From Rhodococcus sp. RD6.2 (GTDB taxonomy: Bacteria; Actinomycetota; Actinomycetes; Mycobacteriales; Mycobacteriaceae): a stretch of 64,000 bases of DNA. The notes under the pieces were generated by a model that was not told the DNA's origin, searched no databases, and saw nothing but the letters and a program-made list of their open reading frames with translations. Position 1 is the stretch's first letter, and each line of letters begins with the position of its first letter. Shown here in pieces: positions 57,074 to 64,000 of the stretch. The stretch is from positions 27,815 through 91,814 of the forward strand of contig NZ_CVQP01000007.1 in NCBI RefSeq assembly GCF_001040705.1. The letters run 5' to 3'. Both the position numbers and the translations under genes were made by a program.

Positions 57074-58864
57074 TCAGACCCCGGCGTCCGTTTCCGGGTC
57101 GGGTTCCGGCTCGGGCGTGGGCTCCGTTTCCGTCGCCGTTTCCGTCTCGGTTTCGGTTTCGGTCGGAGGTTCGGTGGTCGTGGTCTCCTCTTCTTCCTCT
57201 TCCTCCGTCTCCGCCGGCGGCTTGGTCGTCGTCTTCGTGGCTGTGGTCGGCGCCGGCGGCTTCGCTGTCGTCACCACCGGAGGCGGCGGCGCCGGAACAG
57301 CGGTGGTGGCGGGCGGCGGAAGAGCGGCCTCAGTGGACCTCGGTGTCGTCGCTTCGGTGGTCCGGGGCGCGGCGGTCGTCGTGGTCGGGGCATGCTTCGT
57401 CGTCGTTGCCGTGGTCGTCGACGTGGCAGGTGCGACGACTCCCTGCGGCGGGGTGTCGGCGCTCTCGCCCCGGGTCATCGCGACGCCCGCAATCGTCGCG
57501 AACAGAAGGGCGAGTGTCACGCCTGCGGCGACGAGCGTCCGACGACCGCGGACAGGTGATTCATCCGCGGGATCGCCCGCCGGTGCCGCGGCAGCGGGCG
57601 TTGCATCGGCGGCGACACCCGCCGCCACGGGAAGGACCGGGTTGCCGAAGCCTGCCTGGGTGAACGCCGCCGGCTGTTCCTGCGGAACCACCACGGGCAG
57701 GAAGTCGGTGACGGCGTCGTCGTCGACTGCGTCACCGACGATCCCGGCCGCTGCGGCGGCACCGGCGGCCGCAGCACCGGGTAATGCTGCCGCAGCGCCT
57801 CCTCCGCCGACCATGCCCGCGGCGAGGATTGCGGCACCGTGCACGGCCGTGTGCGCAGGCTTCGGCGCGACGATCGCGGGCGCGGGCAGCGACCCGGCCA
57901 GTTCGGCGAGCTCGAGTAGCAGGGGGATTGCCGCGCCGCCGCCGGTGAGGACCACCGCGCGCAGCGTCGCCGTCTCGACGTCGTGGGCACGGAGGACCTC
58001 GACGACGAGTGCCAGGGCACCCTCGAGGGGGCCTCGCATCATCTCGTCGAACTGCGACCGCGTCACCGTCACCTCGGTGGCGGAGTCGCCGATGCTCACC
58101 GGGATCGTCGCCGCGTCCGCTGCCGACAGTTCTTCCTTCGCGGCGCGGCAACCGTCACGCAACCGGCCGAGGTCGGCACGGATGTCGGCATCGGCGGGAT
58201 CGAAGCCGTCGAGATCGGCCGCGGCGACACCGAGGACGTACTCGCTCAGGGTGTCGTCGAAGCTGTCGCCACCGAACAGGGGAGAGAAGGTGGGCGGGAC
58301 CAGCAGGTGCGTCTCGTCACCTGCGCCGACCAGCGACACGGTGAGACCCGCGGCACCGACATCGCACACCGCGACGGTGCCGCCGTCCAGCGGTCCCTGC
58401 GTCGCCTCGAACCACCCGACCGCGGTGACAGCGTCGGGCACCAGGCGCACCGATGACAGCCCGGCACGGTCGAGCGCGGACCGCAACGCGTCGACCCGCG
58501 AGCCGTCCCAGCGGGCGGGATGGACCGAGACCAGGGCCGGGTTGCCAGCGAATCCGGGGAACTGCTGTACAGCGGTGGCGAGCAGGCTGGCCGTGGCCGT
58601 CGCGACGAGATCCTCCGCGAGATAGACGGTGCCGTCGGCGGCGGTGATGCCGTCGGGGTCGCCGACGGCGTCGACGAACCGGCCGATCACTCCCGGTTCG
58701 CTGCGCGGCGCGCCGAGCATCGCGGCGGTCGCCGAAATGCGGAGCGTCGCGGGTTCGACGAGGGTGGACGGATCCGTGAGCGGCGCGTCCGACGACTGCA
58801 GGACAGCGATCGCGTTGGTGTTGCCGACACCGAGACCGATCCCGTGCTGGACCGTCATCGTCAT
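57074..58864 (-). CDS. Membrane-anchored Hsp70-like protein with acidic/Thr tail
   Basis: A 596-residue protein. The actin/Hsp70-like ATPase domain (about 1-350) has GIGLGVGNTNAIAVL, VAVCDVGAAGLTVSLVGAGD and AVVLTGGGAAIPLLLELAEL. It is followed by an Ala-rich linker, a membrane segment (TLVAAGVTLALLFATIAGVA) and an outside tail of about 130 residues made of Thr/Pro and then Glu/Thr repeats (AETEEEEEEETTTTEPPTET). It has the same plan as the protein at 32743 but is only distantly similar. The ATG at 58864 has AAGGGGG upstream. No DnaJ or GrpE partner is near. Function unknown. Confidence 0.82.
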   Translation of the reverse strand: MTMTVQHGIGLGVGNTNAIAVLQSSDAPLTDPSTLVEPATLRISATAAMLGAPRSEPGVIGRFVDAVGDPDGITAADGTVYLAEDLVATATASLLATAVQQFPGFAGNPALVSVHPARWDGSRVDALRSALDRAGLSSVRLVPDAVTAVGWFEATQGPLDGGTVAVCDVGAAGLTVSLVGAGDETHLLVPPTFSPLFGGDSFDDTLSEYVLGVAAADLDGFDPADADIRADLGRLRDGCRAAKEELSAADAATIPVSIGDSATEVTVTRSQFDEMMRGPLEGALALVVEVLRAHDVETATLRAVVLTGGGAAIPLLLELAELAGSLPAPAIVAPKPAHTAVHGAAILAAGMVGGGGAAAALPGAAAAGAAAAAGIVGDAVDDDAVTDFLPVVVPQEQPAAFTQAGFGNPVLPVAAGVAADATPAAAAPAGDPADESPVRGRRTLVAAGVTLALLFATIAGVAMTRGESADTPPQGVVAPATSTTTATTTKHAPTTTTAAPRTTEATTPRSTEAALPPPATTAVPAPPPPVVTTAKPPAPTTATKTTTKPPAETEEEEEEETTTTEPPTETETETETATETEPTPEPEPDPETDAGV

Positions 58865-59133
58865 GCCCCCTTGTTCCTGAGTCCCCCGACTCGTCCGTCC
58901 CCCGGCGAAACTCCTGCGCCGCCGCGTCACAGTAATCGGGCTTCGCTTCACGTCCGTTACCGGACCAGGGCATGTCTCCCGATCCCCTTTTCGGCACCCC
59001 AGGCGTCCAGTCGCCGCCTCGCCGCGTGTCGTCGGCGCCGATAACTCCGGTATCGGCTTCTCCTCCGCCTTCCGGGACGACGATTGCCCTGCCAGGTGTA
59101 TCCGAGCGGAATCGAGAGACTAGCGTCGAAGAC

Positions 59134-59649
59134 ATGCGCACCGATGGTGACGCGAACTGGTTCCAGCGCGCAATGCAGCGGTGGTCCACGACCCCGCCCG
59201 CGGAATGGATGAACACCCGCGTCCCCTGGCACCGGGTCGATCGTCTCGTGTACCGGGTGACGAAGGGGCGGGCCACGTTGACCGGCCCGATGAGCGGTCG
59301 GGCGACCGTGATGCTCACGACGACGGGCGCCCGGACCGGGGAGCCGCGCACCTGTCCGATGCTCGGGTTGCCAGACGGTGACCGCGTGGTGGTGATCGCG
59401 TCGAACTACGGCAGGCCCGGCAATCCGGCTTGGTACCACAACCTGCGCGCGCACCCGTCCGCGACGCTCGTGGTTCCGCCGCACGCGCCGCGGCGCGTCC
59501 GGGCCCGGGAGGTCGAGGGGGCGGAGCGGGACCGGCTGTGGGCGCTGGCCGTGTGCACGTATCCGCCGTGGGAGCACTACGTCGACCGGGTGGCCGGGCG
59601 TCGAATCCCCGTGATGGTGCTCGAACCCGATGATCCTGCGCCGAGCTGA
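59134..59649 (+). CDS. Ddn-like nitroreductase/quinone-reductase family protein
   Basis: A 171-residue protein with the split-barrel flavin/F420-binding pattern of the deazaflavin-dependent (Ddn) family: VMLTTTGARTGEPRTCPMLG, then VVVIASNYGRPGNPAWYHNL (residues about 90-109) and RAHPSATLVV. Family members in mycolic-acid bacteria use F420H2 to reduce quinones or other compounds, though some act on other flavins. The ATG at 59134 gives the family-like N-terminus; the open frame from 58972 is longer but not protein-like. It lies upstream of the DyP/encapsulin pair but is probably a separate unit. Confidence 0.85.
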   Translation: MRTDGDANWFQRAMQRWSTTPPAEWMNTRVPWHRVDRLVYRVTKGRATLTGPMSGRATVMLTTTGARTGEPRTCPMLGLPDGDRVVVIASNYGRPGNPAWYHNLRAHPSATLVVPPHAPRRVRAREVEGAERDRLWALAVCTYPPWEHYVDRVAGRRIPVMVLEPDDPAPS

Positions 59650-59735
59650 TCGCGGAGGGCATGTCGTCCGGCAGGCGGCGTCGAGCCCGCCTAGGCTCGA
59701 CGAACAACTGCACCACGGACATGTCTGGAGTGCTC

Positions 59736-60767
59736 ATGAGTCGACCCGTAACCCAGCCGATCCTCGACCCGCTCACCACGTCGGCGTTGTTTCTCGTGGT
59801 CACCGCCGGCCCGGAACCCGCCGACGCGGCGACGGTCGCAGGGGTGGCCGCCGATGTCGGGGCACTCGTGCGGGCGGTCGGGTTCCGTGAACTCGCGGGC
59901 TCGCTGTGCTGCGTCGTCGGCGTCGGTTCGGAGTTCTGGGATCGGCTCGGCAAGTCGACACGACCCGCCGATCTGCACCCCTTCGTCGCGCTCGACGGGC
60001 CGGTGCATCGCGCGCCCGCGACGCCGGGTGACGTGCTGTTCCACATCAAGGCGTCGCGCGCCGACCTGTGTTTCGAGCTGGGGCGGCAGATTCGCGATGC
60101 GCTCGGCGATGCAGCGACGGTGGTCGACGCGGTGACGGGGTTCCGCTACTTCGACGCACGCGACCTACTTGGTTTCGTGGATGGAACGGAGAACCCGACG
60201 GGCACGGGCGCCTTCGATGCCGCGATGATCGGCGACGAGGACGCCGAGTTCGCGGGCGGCAGCTACGTGATCGTCCAGAAGTATCTGCACGACATGGGTT
60301 CCTGGGGCGGGCTCACGACGGAGGACCAGGAGCGGGTCATCGGGCGCACGAAGCTCGAGAACGTCGAACTCGAGTCGCTGCCGTCGAACTCGCACGTCGC
60401 GCTCAACACCCTCGTCGACGACGACGGCACCGAGCGGGAGATCCTGCGCGGCAACATGGCGTTCGGCAGTATCGAGGCAGGGGAGTACGGCACGTACTTC
60501 ATCGGATACGCGCGGACGCCGGACGTGACCGAGGAGATGCTGAGGCACATGTTCCTCGGCGACCCACCCGGCAACCACGACCGCATCCTCGACTTCTCCA
60601 CTGCGGTCACCGGCACGCTCTTCTTCGTGCCGAGTGTGACGGTCCTCGAAGCGCTCGCAGACCCGGACGCGGAGACTGCCGAGCCCGACGCCGACGAATC
60701 CGCGGACCTGGCCGCGAAGTACGGAACGTCCCTGAACATCGGTGACCTCAAAGGAGTAGCCCAATGA
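59736..60767 (+). CDS. dypB: DyP-type heme peroxidase, encapsulin cargo
   Basis: A 343-residue B-type DyP peroxidase. The GFVDGTENP motif gives the distal Asp149. His220 (SNSHVAL) is the heme ligand, and Arg238 and Asn240 (LRGNMAFG) complete the distal pocket, as in Rhodococcus DypB. It oxidises phenolics, dyes and lignin-type compounds or Mn(II) with peroxide. The C-terminus after residue 310 is a flexible tail ending in SLNIGDLKG, matching the encapsulin cargo-loading signal. The ATG at 59736 has GGAG before it. Its stop overlaps the encapsulin start (ATGA), so shell and cargo are translated together. Confidence 0.96.
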   Translation: MSRPVTQPILDPLTTSALFLVVTAGPEPADAATVAGVAADVGALVRAVGFRELAGSLCCVVGVGSEFWDRLGKSTRPADLHPFVALDGPVHRAPATPGDVLFHIKASRADLCFELGRQIRDALGDAATVVDAVTGFRYFDARDLLGFVDGTENPTGTGAFDAAMIGDEDAEFAGGSYVIVQKYLHDMGSWGGLTTEDQERVIGRTKLENVELESLPSNSHVALNTLVDDDGTEREILRGNMAFGSIEAGEYGTYFIGYARTPDVTEEMLRHMFLGDPPGNHDRILDFSTAVTGTLFFVPSVTVLEALADPDAETAEPDADESADLAAKYGTSLNIGDLKGVAQ

Positions 60768-61567
60768 GCCAGTCCAGCAACCTGCACCGCCAACTCGCCC
60801 CCGTCACCGATGCGGCGTGGGAGCAGATCGGCGAGGAGGCCGCCCGCACCTTCAAACGGCACGTCGCAGGCAGACGCGTTGTCGACGTTGCCGGACCGTA
60901 CGGTTACTCGTACTCGGCGCACAACGTCGGACGGGTCAAGCCGATCACTGCCTCCGACAGCAGAATTCGGGCGCAGCTCCGAGAGGTGCATCCCCTGGTC
61001 GAGTTGCGCTACCCGTTCACCCTGAGCCGCGCCGAGATCGACGACGTGGCGCGCGGGTCTCTGGACTCCGACTGGCAACCGGTCAAGGACGCCGCCAAGG
61101 CCATCGCCTTCGCGGAGGACCAAGCCGTGTTCGCAGGCTACGAGGAAGCAGGGATCCTCGGGCTCGGACCGTCGTCGAGCAACCCCGTCCTGCAATTGCC
61201 GGAGGACCCGCTCGCGGTGCCCGACGCGGTGGTCTCCGCGCTGTCGGCGCTGCGGCTCGCCGGTGTGGAGGGCCCGTACGCGTTGGTGCTCGATGCCGAC
61301 GCGTACACCGCGGTCGCCGAGACCCGGGACGAGGGCCATCCCGTGTTCGACCACCTGGTCAATCTCGTGAGCGAGATCGTGTGGGCGCCCGCGGTGCGGG
61401 GCGGCTACGTGCTGTCCACCCGCGGCGGCGACAACCAGCTGACGCTCGGTGTCGACCTGTCGATCGGATACGACAGCCACACCGCCACCGAGGTCACGCT
61501 GTACCTCGAAGAGACGCTGACGTTCTCGGCGCTGACCGCGGAAGCGTCGGTGGTGCTCGCGAGGTGA
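60764..61567 (+). CDS. enc: Encapsulin shell protein
   Basis: A 267-residue linocin-M18/encapsulin protein with the HK97 fold pattern: LHRQLAPVTDAAWEQIGEEA at the N-terminus, TFKRHVAGRRVVDVAGPYGY, SRAEIDDVARGS, the AIAFAEDQAVFAGYEEAGI segment and the C-terminal LTLGVDLSIGYDSH, then YLEETLTFS. It self-assembles into a protein cage that encloses the DyP peroxidase from the coupled upstream gene, via the peroxidase's C-terminal tag. AAGGAG lies just before the ATG. Its stop is 12 bases from the convergent LuxR-type gene stop. Confidence 0.96.
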   Translation: MSQSSNLHRQLAPVTDAAWEQIGEEAARTFKRHVAGRRVVDVAGPYGYSYSAHNVGRVKPITASDSRIRAQLREVHPLVELRYPFTLSRAEIDDVARGSLDSDWQPVKDAAKAIAFAEDQAVFAGYEEAGILGLGPSSSNPVLQLPEDPLAVPDAVVSALSALRLAGVEGPYALVLDADAYTAVAETRDEGHPVFDHLVNLVSEIVWAPAVRGGYVLSTRGGDNQLTLGVDLSIGYDSHTATEVTLYLEETLTFSALTAEASVVLAR

Positions 61568-61579
61568 CCCTCGTCCCCG

Positions 61580-64000
61580 CTACGCGCCGTGGCCCATGGC
61601 GCGCAGCATGGACAGCATCTCCGCTCGGGACTGTGCTCCTAGTCTGCGACGGATCCGGGCGACGTGATGTTCGACCGTCTTCGCCGAGATGAACAGCCGG
61701 GACCCGATGTCGCGGTAGGTCAACCCCGTCACCAGTAGCCGCGCGACGTCGGATTCACGTTCGGTCAGCGTCGCACCGACCGTGGGGGTGGGGGTGCCGC
61801 CGCGGTCGGCGGGGGCGGGCCGCAAGGCCCGCGCCACCTGGAGCAGCGCGGTGGCCGTCGCTGTGTCGTCGACACGCAGAGCCGCCTCGCTCGCCAGCCG
61901 GGCGCCGTCCCACGGCAGCCCGATCGCACCGAGGCCCGTCGCTGCGGTCTCCACCTCGGCGGCGTCGGTCTCGCCCTGCAGCACCCTGAGCCAGGCGCGT
62001 CCCGCACACGCGAGGCCCGCAGCGTACGAACTTGTTTCGGCGGCAACGCCGAGTGCATGTGCATGCGGGATCAGGTCGGTGGGCGACTCGGTGAGGATCG
62101 CTGCCTGCACGCCGTACCAGTGCAGCGGGGTGCCCCACAGGATCGGTTCGTCGAGTCGCGTCAGCAGTTCGCGTGCCTGGTCGACGAGATGTGCGACCCG
62201 CTCGGTGGCGCCGAGACGTGCTGCACCGAGCCATAGTTCGCCGAGAGGAAGCAGGCTGAGCAGATCCACCGAATGCTCGGCGACAACGGGACCCGCGGCT
62301 TCCCAGGCCTGGTGCAGTGCCCCGATGTCACCACCCCGGCGCGCAACACCGACCCGCAGTGCGGCGGCGAACAGGGCGTCGCGGGGTCGTTCCGCCACCG
62401 CGGACAGCGCGTCAACCGTGCGGGTCGCGGCGTCGAGATCGCCCTGCAGCATCGACACCCACGCACCCAGGAGGCGGTGCCGATTGTGGGCGACGTCGGT
62501 GTCGGGGTCGCCTTCGCTCGCCCGCGCGAGAACCGCAGCCGCGCGACCCAGCTCGCCGCAGTGCATGGCGGTCAGCGCCGTCACCGCCGAGCCGGTGTCG
62601 GGGAGCAGTCGGGTCCGAGGGGCGTTGGCGGACAGGGACACCGCGCGTGCCATCGAGTTCAGCGCTACCGCCGTCGGGCCGTCCATCGACTGACGCAACC
62701 CCTGAGCGAGAAGTGCCTCGCCCGCCGAGGTCGAGGTCGGCGGAGCATCGGTTCCGCCTGCCGCTGCCGCGTCGGCCGCGTCGGGCCGGCCCGCGGCGAG
62801 CAGGACGGACTCGGCGATCGGCCGGTCGACGCCGAGACGATCCGGCCCCAGCCACTCGTACAGGTCCGCACTGCGGACCAGCATCCCCTGGTGGGCGGCG
62901 ATGCTCGCCGCGATGCGGACGGCAGCTGCCAGCTCGGGTCCGGGTGTCGTCGAGGCCTTCTCGAGCAGGGTGTCGGCGAGTCGGGCAGCGGTCACCAGGT
63001 CGCCCGACAGGCCCGCTGCCTCGGCCCGGCGCAGCGTGAAGGCCTCGGCATCCGCGCCCGCCCACACCGCCTCCTCGTACAGCGCGGTCGCCAGTCGCGG
63101 AGTCGCGAGAGCGGCCTGGGTGCAGAGGTATTCGGCTAGCTCGGGGTCAGTCAGCCCGGCTGCCGCGAAGGCGCGCGCCGACGGGACGTCGAGGGTGCCG
63201 AGTTCGATCTTGACGCGAAGGAGTTCGAGTTGCAGTGCCGTCACCCGCTGGGGTCCGACCGCGGAACGCAGGGGTTCGCATGCCGACGCCACCAGGGCGC
63301 CGGTGGGGAGCAGGAGCCCGCATCCGCGTGCTCGTTCCACCAGGTCGCGCGCGTCCGGCAGTGCGAGCAGGCGGGCCAGTTCGCCCGCGTCGAGTCCAAT
63401 GCCGGTCATCGCAACGGTCAACGCGGACAACAGGTTCGCATCCATCGGCGCGAGCACCTCGGCGTGGCAGGAGGCGACGGACGTCGCGACGACGCGGTCC
63501 GCCGCCGCCGTCGACGGCATGTCGGCCAACCCCGCCAGAGCGGCATCGACGCATCGCGGAGCTCCCGCCGTGAGCCGGTGGATCAGCGCGACCAGGGTGG
63601 TGGGAAGTGTCGCTCCGAGTACCGCTTCCGCTCGGCGGGAGACCTCCCGTGACGTGAGGTTCGTCAATGTCAGCGATCCGCCCAGCGCGGCGGCGAGGGC
63701 CTGCAGATTCGGGTTGCCGGACCGTGGCTCGGAGGCGACCACGACCGTCGTGTCCGGGCGCCTCGCCAGATCGGCCAGTGCGTCGAGCGTCGACGCCGAC
63801 AGCAGGTGCGCATCGTCGACGACCACCGCGGCGCCGGGGGCCGTGGCCTCCGCCGGATCCGAGGTCACCGGCCCGGGAACGTGATCCCGCACCAGGGCCA
63901 GCAGCGCCGACTTGCCGGTGCCCGACGCGCCGCGAATCAGGACGTGCGGATGACCGGAGCGGACACCGTCGAGGAGGGCACGCGCGGGGGCCGACGACGC
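61580..64000 (-). CDS. LuxR-type regulator with AAA ATPase domain, cut by the window edge
   Basis: At least 806 residues are visible; the N-terminus lies beyond the right edge. The first visible part holds a Walker A motif (RGASGTGKSALLAL, about 20 residues in) and a Walker B-like VVVDDAHLL. A long helical repeat region, TPR-like, follows. The C-terminus is a LuxR helix-turn-helix (TLTERESDVARLLVTGLTYR, then DIGSRLFISAKTVEHHVARI). This is the LAL/MalT-like type that activates transcription in response to an inducer. Mycobacterium Rv0339c, encoded beside the Fe-S oxidoreductase homologue, has this size and plan. Target genes are not visible. Confidence 0.9.
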   Translation of the reverse strand, partial: ASSAPARALLDGVRSGHPHVLIRGASGTGKSALLALVRDHVPGPVTSDPAEATAPGAAVVVDDAHLLSASTLDALADLARRPDTTVVVASEPRSGNPNLQALAAALGGSLTLTNLTSREVSRRAEAVLGATLPTTLVALIHRLTAGAPRCVDAALAGLADMPSTAAADRVVATSVASCHAEVLAPMDANLLSALTVAMTGIGLDAGELARLLALPDARDLVERARGCGLLLPTGALVASACEPLRSAVGPQRVTALQLELLRVKIELGTLDVPSARAFAAAGLTDPELAEYLCTQAALATPRLATALYEEAVWAGADAEAFTLRRAEAAGLSGDLVTAARLADTLLEKASTTPGPELAAAVRIAASIAAHQGMLVRSADLYEWLGPDRLGVDRPIAESVLLAAGRPDAADAAAAGGTDAPPTSTSAGEALLAQGLRQSMDGPTAVALNSMARAVSLSANAPRTRLLPDTGSAVTALTAMHCGELGRAAAVLARASEGDPDTDVAHNRHRLLGAWVSMLQGDLDAATRTVDALSAVAERPRDALFAAALRVGVARRGGDIGALHQAWEAAGPVVAEHSVDLLSLLPLGELWLGAARLGATERVAHLVDQARELLTRLDEPILWGTPLHWYGVQAAILTESPTDLIPHAHALGVAAETSSYAAGLACAGRAWLRVLQGETDAAEVETAATGLGAIGLPWDGARLASEAALRVDDTATATALLQVARALRPAPADRGGTPTPTVGATLTERESDVARLLVTGLTYRDIGSRLFISAKTVEHHVARIRRRLGAQSRAEMLSMLRAMGHGA

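Noticed and set aside
58972-59133. Upstream extension of the Ddn-like gene
   Set aside because: The frame is open but Ser/Pro-rich and unlike the family N-terminus, so the ATG at 59134 is preferred.
1-64000. Transposases, integrases, CRISPR arrays, rRNA genes and replication origin
   Set aside because: I looked for DDE and tyrosine or serine recombinase motifs, regular repeat-spacer arrays, rRNA signatures and DnaA-box clusters and found none.

Overview
The window looks like chromosome of a mycolic-acid actinobacterium, most probably Rhodococcus. It is GC-rich throughout, uses GTG starts often, and couples genes by ATGA/GTGA overlaps. Its right half carries genes known in the same order or neighbourhood in mycobacteria and rhodococci: dcd then UDP-glucose dehydrogenase, an AlaA-type aminotransferase, a large membrane Fe-S oxidoreductase, and a DyP peroxidase with its encapsulin. 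The genus call is inference from gene content only.

Left half (1 to about 29.9 kb), accessory in character. It holds small regulator-plus-enzyme modules separated by long gaps and gene debris. The modules are an ECF41 sigma factor with its carboxymuconolactone-decarboxylase-like partner; a Baeyer-Villiger monooxygenase block (a frameshifted EthA-like enzyme, a PaaX-type regulator, an intact BVMO, a saccharopine-dehydrogenase-like oxidoreductase and two alpha/beta hydrolases); TetR/hydrolase and MarR/hydrolase divergent pairs with visible palindromic operators; a second ECF sigma factor with a one-TM partner; and a TetR/SDR/acyl-CoA-ligase operon. At least seven copies of a short dispersed repeat occur only here. 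The full-length copies carry a purine-rich ribosome-binding-like stretch, a tiny conserved reading frame (VFTYGG-CWAACGLD type) and a terminal hairpin, and copies sit at module borders. Broken genes are frequent (HAD phosphatase, GNAT, EthA-like BVMO, sigma-factor tail and others). No transposase, integrase or CRISPR array was found.

A tRNA-Gly(CCC) at 29,969-30,039 marks the change to the right half (30 to 64 kb), which is dense and mostly intact. It contains dcd, UDP-glucose dehydrogenase, a membrane-anchored Hsp70-like protein, YibE/F, BluB, and a four-gene minus-strand operon for an exported polysaccharide (BcsB-like protein, membrane protein, GT2 synthase, ArnT-like membrane protein). 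Beside that operon lies a wrecked cellulase-like gene. These are followed by the aminotransferase, a carotenoid-cleavage-type oxygenase, a stand-alone AlkB-type hydroxylase, a DUF559-like protein, and the Fe-S oxidoreductase with an unusual repeat tail.

Next come small secreted or envelope-type products (a 220-aa exported protein and a 46-aa peptide), two paralogous secreted S1 proteases, a second Hsp70-like protein with an acidic/Thr-rich tail, a Ddn-like protein, DyP peroxidase plus encapsulin, and a LuxR/AAA regulator running off the right edge. Several genes in the 49-56 kb stretch are followed by very long perfect hairpin terminators, and DtxR/IdeR-like boxes lie between the Fe-S oxidoreductase and the exported protein.
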